Assembly (NCBI GenBank): GCA_937952345.1
Contig: CALFYN010001033.1
Location: 1-36,412 of the forward strand
From: an uncultured Acidobacteriota bacterium
GTDB taxonomy: Bacteria; Acidobacteriota; Terriglobia; Bryobacterales; Bryobacteraceae
Direction of reading: 5' to 3'
DNA length: 36,412 nt
The position numbers were made by a program, and so were the translations under genes. The notes beneath the pieces are model-generated. The model ran no database searches. It was not told where the DNA came from and was given only the letters and a program-made list of their open reading frames with translations. Positions 7,128 through 15,696 of this stretch are shown here, one piece after another. Every line of letters starts with the position of its first letter. Positions within the stretch are counted from its first letter, which is position 1.

Positions 7128-8585
7128 TTACTTGCGCTTCCAAGTGTGGGTTTGGAAATCGAAGTCGTAGGCGTTGCGATCGGGTAGGGGCGGAGCGCTG
7201 GACTTGGGGAAGTACTGCGCCAAGTCGGCTTTAAGAGCTTTGTGCGCGGGGTCGCCGGCAAGGTTGCGATACTCGTTGCGATCGGCGATGTTGTCGTAGA
7301 GTTCTTCGGTGCCGTCGCTGTAGCGGATATAGCGCCAGCGTTCGGTGCGAACCATGTGATTGCCTGGGCCGAAGGTGGATACGGCGGGGCGATGCTTTGC
7401 GGTGGGGTTTTTGAGCACGGGCAGGAGCGATTCGCCCTCGTTCTCTTTCTTGGCGGGGAGGCCGCAGAGATCGAGGATGGTGGGGTAGAGATCGAGCAGG
7501 CTGACGGATTGCTTGCGAGTGGTGCCTGTGGCGTTGACTCCGGGTCCGGCGATGATGAGGGGGATGTGGGTGGCGCGTTCCCAGAGGGTGGATTTGTGCC
7601 AGTGCACTTTTTCGCCGAGGTGCCAGCCGTTGTCAGACCAGAAAACGATGACGGTGTTCTTTCCGTAGGGCGATGCTTCGAGGGCATCGAGGACCATGCC
7701 GACCATGGCGTCGGCGAAGCTGATGCAGGCGAGGTAGGCTCGGACGGCGTCTTTCCATTTGCCCTCTTTGACGATGCGCTCGTGCTCGGCGCGGCGGGCG
7801 GCGGCGAGCTTTTTGGCGATGGGCGGGACATCGTCGAGGTCGTTGGCAGGCACTTCCGGAATGCGCGGATCCGGGTACATGTCGAAGTATTTCTTAGGAG
7901 CGAATAGCGGGATGTGGGGGTGCCAGAATCCGATGGCGAGGAAGAAGGGCTTGGCGTGCTGTTTCTTGAGGAAGTCACGGGCATAGCGCACGGCTTTCAT
8001 GTCTCCGTAGTCTTCCTCTTTGTAGTCGAGGACGCCCCAATCGAATTCACCGGGGAAGTTGTCGAGGCCGTTGAAAGGATGACCCGCAGGGTTGGGGATT
8101 TTCTTGACCCAGGGATACCATTCGAGGCGCCGGTACCAGGGGTCGTCGAATTCCTGGAGTTGGAAGTGATCCCACTGATCGGGAGGATTGAAGCCGGAAG
8201 TGTGATGGAAGACCTTGCCCGCGCCAGCGGCGTAATAGCCGTGCTTGCGGAGGTACATGGGGATGGTGACGTAATCGGGATGAGCGGGACGCCACCATTG
8301 ATCGTTGTTGTAGACGCCGGTGGTATCGGGGCGCATGCCTGTGAGCAGGGCGGTGCGCGAGGGGCAACAGAGCGGGGAGGCGCAATGAGCGTTGGAGAAG
8401 AGTGCGCCGCGACGGGCAAGGCGATCGATGTTCGGAGTTTTGACGCCCGGGTAACCGCCGAGGCAGCCCACCCAATCGTTCATGTCGTCGACGGACAACA
8501 ACAACACGTTCGGTTTTTGTTTCGGCTGGGCGAAGGCAGTGGCCGCGCCGGCACCGATGGATTGGAGGAATGTTCGGCGATTCAT
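7128..8585 (-). CDS. exported sulfatase, iduronate-2-sulfatase-like
   Basis: 485 residues. A twin-arginine-type leader (NRRTFLQSIGAGAATAFA, residues 2-19) predicts export in folded form. The sulfatase signature is C73-C-P-S-R77 followed by TALLTG, so Cys73 would become formylglycine. Metal ligands are suggested by SVDDMNDW (D33, D34) near the N terminus and FWSDNGWHLGEK in the middle. The VDDMNDWVGCLGGYPGVKTPNIDRLARRG start is typical of the iduronate-2-sulfatase branch of sulfatase family S1, whose members desulfate polysaccharides or small sulfate esters. Substrate is unknown. It starts four bases after the MFS transporter gene, which suggests uptake of the sugar released. No sulfatase-maturation gene is in the window. 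Confidence 0.95.
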   Translation of the reverse strand: MNRRTFLQSIGAGAATAFAQPKQKPNVLLLSVDDMNDWVGCLGGYPGVKTPNIDRLARRGALFSNAHCASPLCCPSRTALLTGMRPDTTGVYNNDQWWRPAHPDYVTIPMYLRKHGYYAAGAGKVFHHTSGFNPPDQWDHFQLQEFDDPWYRRLEWYPWVKKIPNPAGHPFNGLDNFPGEFDWGVLDYKEEDYGDMKAVRYARDFLKKQHAKPFFLAIGFWHPHIPLFAPKKYFDMYPDPRIPEVPANDLDDVPPIAKKLAAARRAEHERIVKEGKWKDAVRAYLACISFADAMVGMVLDALEASPYGKNTVIVFWSDNGWHLGEKVHWHKSTLWERATHIPLIIAGPGVNATGTTRKQSVSLLDLYPTILDLCGLPAKKENEGESLLPVLKNPTAKHRPAVSTFGPGNHMVRTERWRYIRYSDGTEELYDNIADRNEYRNLAGDPAHKALKADLAQYFPKSSAPPLPDRNAYDFDFQTHTWKRK

Positions 8586-8589
8586 AGGG

Positions 8590-9714
8590 CTACAGTGCGA
8601 GGCATACGACCAGCATCACGATGGATGCGGCGGGCAGAAGGAGAAGCGCTTTCTTCAGCCCCTTGGGATCGTCGCCGGCGATGCCGCCGATGATGGGGGA
8701 GCTGACTACCAGTCCGAGCCAGCCGGCGGTGACGGCGATGCCGGTGGCGGTGGCGGCCATGTTCGTAAAGCGGGCGCTGACGACTGCGAGGGTAGTGGGG
8801 AATACGGGGGCCATGGCGATGCCGGCGAAGAAAACGAGGATTTGGGCAGTGCCGGGGTTGGCGCTTTGGAGCATGAGGAACGTGGTGACGGCCATGAGGG
8901 CGGCGGAGCCGGCGAGGACGTTTTCGGGCGACACGCCGGTAAGGATGGGAGAGACGGCGACACGGCCAAGCAGGAGGCCGAGGGCGAAGCCGAGCGATAG
9001 GATGGTGAGCGCTTTCGATTCGGGGAGGCCCTGTGCGATCAAGTGACGGACGAGCCAGTTCCAGACTCCGACTTCACAGGCTACGTATACGAACAAGGTC
9101 AGGGCGAGAAGGATGAGCGAAGTGTTGCCCATGAGTGCGCCGACCTGAGAGGAATCGAATGCGACCTGACCGCTGGCTCCGGGCATTTCGGTGATGGCGC
9201 TGACGCCGAGGGCGACTGCGACGGTGGAGACAGCAAAGACGAGGAGCCGGCTCGAATTGTTGTGGAATAGTTTGGCCGCTACTAGAGGAGTGACGAGCCC
9301 ACCAAGTCCGAAGAAGAGGTTGAGCACGTTGAACACGCCGGCGGTGGAGAGGGATTCAAGTTTGATGTGGGGCGGGAGGCCGTTGGCCCCTACGACCACC
9401 GCGCCGCCGCCGACGCCGAGGACGAGCATGAGGATCGCGATCATACTGTAGCCGCCGACGGTACGGAGACCAAGGAGGGCGATGGCAATGAGGCCAAGGC
9501 CAAGGAGGAGTCCGGTTTTCCAGCCTTGCAGATCCATGAGGGGGCCGCCGAAGAAGGAGCCGATCATGAGGCCGACAGCTTGGGCCATGGCGATGTTGCC
9601 GTTCTGCTTTGGCGTGAGGCTGAATTTCTTGGAGAGGTCGGGGAGAATCGTGCCGAGCATGGCGGCGATCATCCCGTAGACAAAAATAGCGAGGACTGCT
9701 GCAACAATGAGCAT
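8590..9714 (-). CDS. MFS transporter, sugar-type
   Basis: 374 residues from ATG 9714 (GAGG lies just upstream); a TTG at 9732 would add six residues. About twelve hydrophobic segments are visible, beginning MLIVAAVLAIFVYGMIAAMLGTILPDLSKKF. The loop-2 region GPLMDLQGWKTGLLLGLGL is of major-facilitator type. The start GTILPDLSKKFSLTPKQNGNIAMAQAVGLMIGS resembles the fucose/glucose-galactose proton symporter group (FucP-like), so a sugar proton symporter is the best guess. It lies between proC and the sulfatase on one strand, with gaps of 29 and four bases. Confidence 0.88.
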   Translation of the reverse strand: MLIVAAVLAIFVYGMIAAMLGTILPDLSKKFSLTPKQNGNIAMAQAVGLMIGSFFGGPLMDLQGWKTGLLLGLGLIAIALLGLRTVGGYSMIAILMLVLGVGGGAVVVGANGLPPHIKLESLSTAGVFNVLNLFFGLGGLVTPLVAAKLFHNNSSRLLVFAVSTVAVALGVSAITEMPGASGQVAFDSSQVGALMGNTSLILLALTLFVYVACEVGVWNWLVRHLIAQGLPESKALTILSLGFALGLLLGRVAVSPILTGVSPENVLAGSAALMAVTTFLMLQSANPGTAQILVFFAGIAMAPVFPTTLAVVSARFTNMAATATGIAVTAGWLGLVVSSPIIGGIAGDDPKGLKKALLLLPAASIVMLVVCLAL

Positions 9715-9743
9715 AGCCTCAAATGCTACCAAATCCGGGGGTG

Positions 9744-10586
9744 TTATGCCTGATCGAGTTTGCGGGCGAGGATCTGGCTGCGCTCCTTGGCGTGCTTTGT
9801 GGCGGTTTCGATTGCGGAGATGAGCATGGAGCGGAGTCCGTGGCGCTCGAGTTCGTGAATAGCGACGATTGTCGTGCCGCCGGGCGTGGTAACTTCATCG
9901 CGTAGGACGGCGGGGTGGGCTTGGGATTGACGAACGTGTTTGGCTGCGCCGAGTACGGTTTGCTCTGCGAGACGGGTGGAGATTTCGCGGGAAAGCCCCA
10001 TCTTGACGCCTCCGGCGATGAAGGCCTCGATCACCATGTAGACGTAGGCGGGACCGCTGCCGGAGAGCGCGGTAACGGCATCCATCATTTCTTCTTCGAC
10101 GGTGCAGACGATGCCGACGGCACGGAAGATGCGGTCGACGAGGAGTTGATGTTCGGGTAGAGCGTGGCTGTTGGCGGAGATGGCGATGGCTCCTTCTTCG
10201 ACGAGCACAGGGATATTAGGCATGGCTCGGAAGACGGGCATCGGATGAGGGAGTCGCTTCTCGATGACCGAGAGTGGGAGCGCAGCGGCAAGTGAGATGA
10301 GGATTTGATCGGGGCGGAGTGCGTCGCGAATTTCATCGACGACTTTGGGGACGATGTGGGGTTTGGTGGCGAGGACGATGACGGAGGCTTGCTGGGCAGC
10401 AATCCGATTGCCTCCGGCGAGGACGGTGCAGCCGTATTTATCGCGGAGGCTGTTGGCTTTTTCCTCTGATTTGACGGTGGCGATGACCTCGTCTTTGGTG
10501 ACGACACCTGCTTTAAGGATGCCACCGAGGAGGGCTCCGCCCATGTTGCCGGTGCCGAGGACGGCGATTTTCAGATTGTTGGACAC
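9744..10586 (-). CDS. proC: pyrroline-5-carboxylate reductase
   Basis: 280 residues, normal for ProC. It catalyses the last step of proline synthesis, reducing 1-pyrroline-5-carboxylate with NADPH. The Rossmann motif is GTGNMGGALL (residues 11-20), the family strand ATKPHIVPKVVDEI follows, then VFRAMPNIPVLVEEG, and the signature of the C-terminal dimer domain, MMDAVTALSGSGPAYVYMVIEAFIAGGVKMGLS, and DEVTTPGGTTI. The start ATG 10586 has no strong ribosome binding site. It sits 25 bases after the hydroxyacid dehydrogenase gene and seems to share a transcript with it. Confidence 0.97.
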   Translation of the reverse strand: MSNNLKIAVLGTGNMGGALLGGILKAGVVTKDEVIATVKSEEKANSLRDKYGCTVLAGGNRIAAQQASVIVLATKPHIVPKVVDEIRDALRPDQILISLAAALPLSVIEKRLPHPMPVFRAMPNIPVLVEEGAIAISANSHALPEHQLLVDRIFRAVGIVCTVEEEMMDAVTALSGSGPAYVYMVIEAFIAGGVKMGLSREISTRLAEQTVLGAAKHVRQSQAHPAVLRDEVTTPGGTTIVAIHELERHGLRSMLISAIETATKHAKERSQILARKLDQA

Positions 10587-10611
10587 AAAGATATTGTAGG
10601 GGTACGACGGA

Positions 10612-11568
10612 TCAACTGACCACGTTGCTCGGGTTGCCGGCGAGGAAGGCTTTGACGTTGTTCACCGCAATGTCCATGAGACGGGCGCGGGCTTCCTTAG
10701 TGGCCCAGGCGATGTGCGGGGTGACAATGCAATTTTTCGCGGAGAAGAGCGGGTTGCCGTGGACGGGGGGTTCGAGAGAGAGGACATCAAGTCCTGCTCC
10801 GGCGATGATGCCGGCATTGAGCGCATCGGCGAGATCCTGGTCCACGATGAGTGGGCCCCGGGAGGTGTTCAGCAGGAAACTGCTGGGTTTCATGCGGCGG
10901 AGTCGTTCGGCGTTGATGATGCCCTTGTTGTCGGCCGTGAGCGGGCAGTGGAGGCTGACGACATCGGATTCGGCGAGCAGTTCGTCGATGGGAGCCCAAC
11001 GGAAACCTTCGTAATCGGGTGCGTTGCCCTGGTAGGTGTCGTTGGCGATGACGCGCATTCCCATTGCGTCGGCGATCTTCGCAGTCTGGCGGCCGATGCG
11101 GCCGAAGCCGACGATGCCCATGGTCTTGCCCGCGAGTTCGATGAGCGGTGTTTTCCAGAAGCACCAGTCGGGATTGGTGGTCCACTCGCCGTTGCGGACT
11201 GCTTCGCCATGCGCGCCGGCGTGATGGCAGAGTTCGAGGAGGAGGGCGAAGGCGTGTTGGGCGACAGAGGCGGTACCGTAGGTGGGAATGTTGGAGACGA
11301 CGATGCCGCGCTGCTTGGCGGAGACGATATCGACGATGTTGTAGCCGGTGGCAAGGACTCCGATGTATTTCAAATTGGGCGATGCGGCCTGCGCGGCGGC
11401 GTCAAGCGGAGTTTTGTTCGTCATCACGAGTTCGGCGGTGCCGATGCGCGGAAGTATGTCCGCGGGGGCGGTGCGGTCGTGCACTTCGAGGTCGACTATT
11501 TCACGCAAGGCGTCCCAGCTGAGGTCGCCGGGGTTGAGACAGTATCCATCCAATACGATCAGTTTCAT
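10612..11568 (-). CDS. D-2-hydroxyacid dehydrogenase (glycerate dehydrogenase / hydroxypyruvate reductase type)
   Basis: 318 residues from ATG 11568. It belongs to the NAD-dependent D-2-hydroxyacid dehydrogenases, which reversibly reduce 2-oxoacids such as hydroxypyruvate or glyoxylate. The substrate loop is VLATGYNIVD (71-80), the NAD site is GFGRIGR (154-160) with D177 after the second strand favouring NAD, and the catalytic set is R237 (NTSRGP), E266 (LSLEPP) and H285 (TPHIAWAT). The family resemblance is to HprA-type glycerate dehydrogenase; substrate is unproven. The open frame extends upstream, but that part overlaps the divergent aminotransferase and lacks the family start. Only 46 bases separate the two divergent starts, so they likely share a control region. 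Confidence 0.95.
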   Translation of the reverse strand: MKLIVLDGYCLNPGDLSWDALREIVDLEVHDRTAPADILPRIGTAELVMTNKTPLDAAAQAASPNLKYIGVLATGYNIVDIVSAKQRGIVVSNIPTYGTASVAQHAFALLLELCHHAGAHGEAVRNGEWTTNPDWCFWKTPLIELAGKTMGIVGFGRIGRQTAKIADAMGMRVIANDTYQGNAPDYEGFRWAPIDELLAESDVVSLHCPLTADNKGIINAERLRRMKPSSFLLNTSRGPLIVDQDLADALNAGIIAGAGLDVLSLEPPVHGNPLFSAKNCIVTPHIAWATKEARARLMDIAVNNVKAFLAGNPSNVVS

Positions 11569-11614
11569 GTGTGCTCGTCGTTCGATGATATACCATAAGG
11601 CGTTGGTCACTCGA

Positions 11615-12811
11615 ATGGCTGCCATTGCACCATCAACGCGCATCGGAGAATTGCGGCCCACGGCTGTGAACTCGATTCTGGCTGAGGTGCGCCAATTGCA
11701 AGCGGAGGGGAAGAATCTTGTTTCGTTGATGCGCGGGGAGCCTGATTTGCGGACCCCGGAACACATAGTGGAGGCGGCCGAGAAAGCTCTGCGGGCGGGG
11801 CGGACAGGGTATCCGGACAACCGGGGCGAGCCGCGGCTGCGGGAAGCGGTACGGACAAAACTGGAGCGGGATAACGGGCTGCAGTACGACCCGGGGACAG
11901 AGATCCTGGTTACCACAGGCGCCACGTTCGGGATTCATGCGGCTCTAACTGCGGTGCTGAATCCAGGAGATGAGGTGTTGTTGCCGGAGCCGGTCTACGA
12001 TGCATACTGTTCGCCGGTGATGCTGGCGGGTGGAGTGTTGAAACCGGTGCCCGCTGTAATTGAGAACGGCCGCTTTGTGCTGTATCCGGAGATGATTGAA
12101 GCTGCGTGCAGCTCGCGCACGCGCATGTTGTTGCTCAACACACCATGGAATCCGACGGGTACGGTCTTCACGCGGAGTGAATTGGAGCGGATCGCGGATG
12201 TAGTGCTGCGGCATGGGCTGGTTTTATTGAGCGATGAGATCTACGAAGCGATCACGTACGAGGGGAAGACACACATCTCACCCGCATCGCTTTCAGATGA
12301 GTTGCGCGAACGCACTATTCTGGTGAACAGCGTTTCGAAAACGTACGCGATGACTGGATGGCGGGCGGGATATTGCGCGGCGGGGGCAGCGATTACACAG
12401 GCGATGTTCCTGGTTTTGCAACAGTCAAGCCGGGGTCCGGCGACGTTCGTACAGGATGCCTGTACGGAAGCTTTGATCGGACCGCAGAGTTGCGTGGCAG
12501 CCATGCGCGCGGAGTACGCGGCACGGCGTGGGGAGGTGTTGCGCGCTTTGGATGGAGTTGGGGGATGCCGGATGCTGGCTCCGGAAGGTGGGTTCTTCGC
12601 GATGGCTGATGTAAGGGCGCTGGGGATGGCTTCAAACGATGTGCGGCGGGCGCTGATGCGGCATCATGGAGTGGTGACAGCACACGGATCGGCGTACGGC
12701 CCAAGCGGTGAAGGAACGCTCCGCATTTCGTTTGCCACGGGAGGCGAGACGCTACAGCGCGGATTGGAACGATTGTGCGCGGGGTTGGCCGCGCTGCGGA
12801 CAGTGGAATGA
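11615..12811 (+). CDS. class I/II pyridoxal-phosphate aminotransferase
   Basis: 398 residues from ATG 11615. Fold-type I aminotransferase motifs are clear: N179-P-T-G182, the cofactor aspartate in SDEIYEAITYE (D207) and the Schiff-base lysine K242 in NSVSKTYAMTGWRAGY. A C-terminal arginine in GTLRISFA would bind the substrate carboxylate. The family moves amino groups between amino acids and 2-oxoacids; the sequence looks like the aspartate/aromatic subgroup, but substrate cannot be set. Its stop overlaps the next start as ATGA (12808-12811). A frame open upstream to 11348 is discarded because it crosses the divergent dehydrogenase gene. The ribosome binding site is weak. Confidence 0.95.
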   Translation: MAAIAPSTRIGELRPTAVNSILAEVRQLQAEGKNLVSLMRGEPDLRTPEHIVEAAEKALRAGRTGYPDNRGEPRLREAVRTKLERDNGLQYDPGTEILVTTGATFGIHAALTAVLNPGDEVLLPEPVYDAYCSPVMLAGGVLKPVPAVIENGRFVLYPEMIEAACSSRTRMLLLNTPWNPTGTVFTRSELERIADVVLRHGLVLLSDEIYEAITYEGKTHISPASLSDELRERTILVNSVSKTYAMTGWRAGYCAAGAAITQAMFLVLQQSSRGPATFVQDACTEALIGPQSCVAAMRAEYAARRGEVLRALDGVGGCRMLAPEGGFFAMADVRALGMASNDVRRALMRHHGVVTAHGSAYGPSGEGTLRISFATGGETLQRGLERLCAGLAALRTVE

Positions 12812-15696
12812 ATCTGGTTTCGATCGAATCGGTACCGGTGGATCGCGAAGCGCTGCGGACCGCGCTGGAGGCGGAGGTGCAGGGGGAGGTGCGCTTCGAC
12901 AAGGTGTCGCGGGCGCTATATTCCACCGATGCCAGTGTGTACCAGATCATGCCTGTCGGCGTAGTGGTGCCGAAGTCGCAGGAGGATCTGATTCGCGCGG
13001 TAACTGTGTGCCGGCGGTACGGGTGTCCGGTGACGCTGCGCGGTGGCGGTACTTCGCAGGCCGGGCAGGCGATCGGCGAAGGGGTGCAGATCGACATTTC
13101 GAAGTACGTGAACCGACTGCTGGAGGTGGATGTCGAGCAGGGTTGGGCTCGGGTGGAGCCGGGGATTGTGCTGGATGAATTGAACGCGTTGCTGAAGCCG
13201 TATAACGTCCGTTTTGCACCGGATATCTCCACGGCGAGCCGGGCAACGTTGGGTGGGATGATGGCAAATAATTCCTCTGGCGCTCGCAGCGTGTTGTACG
13301 GAAAGACCATCGATCACGTGCTGGAACAGAGGGTGCTGCTGGCGGATGGGACGATCACGGAGTTTCGCGATCTGGATGCGGCGGCGCTGAATGACAAGTG
13401 TTCGGGGGGTACGTTCGAGTCGGAGTGTTACCGCGTGGTGCGGGATGTGGTGGCAACGCACGCCGATGAGGTGAGGGCACGATTTCCGAAGGTGATGAGG
13501 CGGGTGGGCGGCTACAACCTGGATGAGTTTCTCGATCCGGCACGACCATTTAATCTGTCGAAGCTGATGGTGGGTTCAGAAGGAACCTTGGGCATCGTGC
13601 TGGAAGCGAAGATCCGGTTGGTGCCCCTGCCGAAGCACAAATCGGTGCTGGCGATTGAGTTCGATACTCTGTTGGATGCCTTGGGGGCGACTCCGGTGAT
13701 TCTTCGCCACAAGCCCTCAGCAGTGGAGGTGATGGACAAGTTCATCCTGGATCACACGCGGCAGAGTCCGGCGCTTGATAGGGTGCGGCGCACGTTTATT
13801 CAGGGGGATCCGGGGGCCCTGCTGTGCGTGGAGTTCTATTCCGATACGGCGGAGGCGCTGCGGCCGCGCATGGAAGCGGTGGAGCAGGATGTGCGGGAGC
13901 ACGGCGTGGGGACGCACTTTTTCTACGCGATGGATTTGCCCGCACAGGCGCGCATCTGGAGCGTTCGGGAGTCGGCGCTGGGGCTGTCGATGGCGATGAA
14001 GGAGGACGCGAAGTCCATCTCGTTCGTCGAGGATACGGCGGTGGATCCCGCGAAGTTACGGGATTATATCGACCGCTTTCTGGGGATCATCCGAAAGCAT
14101 CAAACGGTGGCCGGGATTTATGCGCATGCCTCGGTGGGCTGCCTACACGTGCGTCCAGTGGTGAACATGAAGACCGAGGACGGGATACGAAAGTTCGAGG
14201 CGATCGCCAATGAAGTGGCTGATCTGGTGCTGGAGTTTGGGGGGGCGCTTTCAGGGGAGCATGGCGACGGGTATGTGCGGAGTCCCTTTCTGGAGAAGAT
14301 GTTCGGGCCGGTGTTGTACGAAGCGTTTCGTACCATCAAGCACACTTTCGATCCGAAGGGATTGATGAATCCGGGGAAGATTGTCGATTCGCCGCCATTG
14401 ACCGAGAATCTGCGTTTCGGCGCGGGATATGAAACTCCGAATCCGAAAACGTATTTCGACTACTCGGAATACGGCGGAATGGGCGGCGCGGTGGAAATGT
14501 GCAGTGGGGTGGGAGCCTGCCGGAAGAAGTTGGATGGGACGATGTGCCCATCTTACATGGCGACGCGCGAAGAAATGCACACGACGCGTGGGCGCGCGAA
14601 CGTGCTGCGCATGGCGATGGCGGGCCGGTTGGGGGAAGCAGGATTGGGCGATGACGGTGTGAAGCAGGTGCTGGATCTGTGCCTGGAATGCCGCGCCTGC
14701 AAAGCGGAATGCCCGGTGGGCGTGGATGTGGCTCGGTTCAAGAGCGAGTTTCTGGCCGATTACTATTCGCGGCACGGCGTGCCGCTGCGGGCGAAAATCC
14801 TGGGGCATGTGGCGGAAGTAGCAGCGTGGGGCAGCAGTTTCGCTCCCATTGCGAATTGGGCGGCGCGCGGGCCGTTGGCGCGGTGGTTTAACTCGCATTA
14901 CGTTGGAATTGATAAGAGACGGACGCTGCCGCGATGGAATTCGCGACCGCTGCGGCAGCGAATATTACGAACGGAAGGAGAGGTGCTGCTGTTCTGTGAT
15001 ACGTTCACGAATTACTACCATCCGGAAGTGGGCGAGGCCGCGGTACGAGTGGTGGAGGCGGGTGGCTTCGGGACGGGACTTGCGCCTAATGTGTGTTGCG
15101 GCCGGCCGCTGATCTCACAGGGATTGCTGGATGAGGCGCGAGCGAAGGCGCGGCGCAACACCGAACTGCTGTATCCCCTGCTGGAACAAAAGAAACGGTT
15201 TTTGTTTTGTGAACCGAGTTGCCTTTCGGCGATGAAGGAGGACGCTCCGAGCCTGCTCCGCGGGGATGAACAGCGGCGGGCGCGGGAAGTGGCGGCGGCG
15301 TGCCTGCTGTGGGAAGAATTCGTGGAAGTAGAAATCGGAGCGAAGCTGAGGCTGCGCACGGGTCCCAAGAAGATCCTGTTGCACGGGCATTGCCATCAGA
15401 AGTCGATGGGACTGCTAGCCGCTGCGAAGGCACTGCTGGGCCGTGTGCCGGAAGCGGCGGTGGTGGATCTGGATGCAGGATGTTGCGGCATGGCAGGATC
15501 GTTCGGGTACGCCAAGGAGCACTACGAAGTGTCGCGAACGATGGCGGAGCGGAAGTTGTTGCCGGCGGCGCGTAGCATGGGTCCGGATACGGTGCTAGTA
15601 GCGGCAGGGATTTCGTGCCGTCAGCAGGTGGAAGAACTGGCCGAGGTGCAAGCGCAGCATCCGGCGATTTTGATTGCGAGCCTGCTGGAAGTATGA
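12808..15696 (+). CDS. FAD/Fe-S D-2-hydroxyacid dehydrogenase, YdiJ-like
   Basis: 962 residues, similar to E. coli YdiJ (1018). The N-terminal half is a PCMH-type FAD domain (RGGGTSQAGQAIG at about 78-90, SSGARSVLYGKTIDHV, GSEGTLGIVLEAKIRLVPLP) followed by an FAD-oxidase C domain with GALSGEHGDG. The C-terminal half carries Fe-S cysteines: CSGVGACRKKLDGTMCPSYM (from about 564) and CLECRACKAECP (from about 625). Two CCG-domain motifs follow, CCGRPL (about 763) and CCGMAGSFG (about 891). Such fused enzymes oxidise D-2-hydroxyacids (2-hydroxyglutarate for YdiJ, lactate for relatives) and pass electrons towards quinone. Start and stop overlap both neighbours as ATGA, so the three genes are translated as one unit. 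Confidence 0.93.
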   Translation: MNLVSIESVPVDREALRTALEAEVQGEVRFDKVSRALYSTDASVYQIMPVGVVVPKSQEDLIRAVTVCRRYGCPVTLRGGGTSQAGQAIGEGVQIDISKYVNRLLEVDVEQGWARVEPGIVLDELNALLKPYNVRFAPDISTASRATLGGMMANNSSGARSVLYGKTIDHVLEQRVLLADGTITEFRDLDAAALNDKCSGGTFESECYRVVRDVVATHADEVRARFPKVMRRVGGYNLDEFLDPARPFNLSKLMVGSEGTLGIVLEAKIRLVPLPKHKSVLAIEFDTLLDALGATPVILRHKPSAVEVMDKFILDHTRQSPALDRVRRTFIQGDPGALLCVEFYSDTAEALRPRMEAVEQDVREHGVGTHFFYAMDLPAQARIWSVRESALGLSMAMKEDAKSISFVEDTAVDPAKLRDYIDRFLGIIRKHQTVAGIYAHASVGCLHVRPVVNMKTEDGIRKFEAIANEVADLVLEFGGALSGEHGDGYVRSPFLEKMFGPVLYEAFRTIKHTFDPKGLMNPGKIVDSPPLTENLRFGAGYETPNPKTYFDYSEYGGMGGAVEMCSGVGACRKKLDGTMCPSYMATREEMHTTRGRANVLRMAMAGRLGEAGLGDDGVKQVLDLCLECRACKAECPVGVDVARFKSEFLADYYSRHGVPLRAKILGHVAEVAAWGSSFAPIANWAARGPLARWFNSHYVGIDKRRTLPRWNSRPLRQRILRTEGEVLLFCDTFTNYYHPEVGEAAVRVVEAGGFGTGLAPNVCCGRPLISQGLLDEARAKARRNTELLYPLLEQKKRFLFCEPSCLSAMKEDAPSLLRGDEQRRAREVAAACLLWEEFVEVEIGAKLRLRTGPKKILLHGHCHQKSMGLLAAAKALLGRVPEAAVVDLDAGCCGMAGSFGYAKEHYEVSRTMAERKLLPAARSMGPDTVLVAAGISCRQQVEELAEVQAQHPAILIASLLEV

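Noticed and set aside
11569..11925. N-terminal extension of the D-2-hydroxyacid dehydrogenase
   Set aside because: It overlaps the divergent aminotransferase, and the family N terminus begins at ATG 11568.
12393..13310. 305-codon minus-strand frame opposite the aminotransferase and YdiJ-like genes
   Set aside because: It crosses two well-supported genes and is Ser/Thr/Pro/Arg-rich with no motif.
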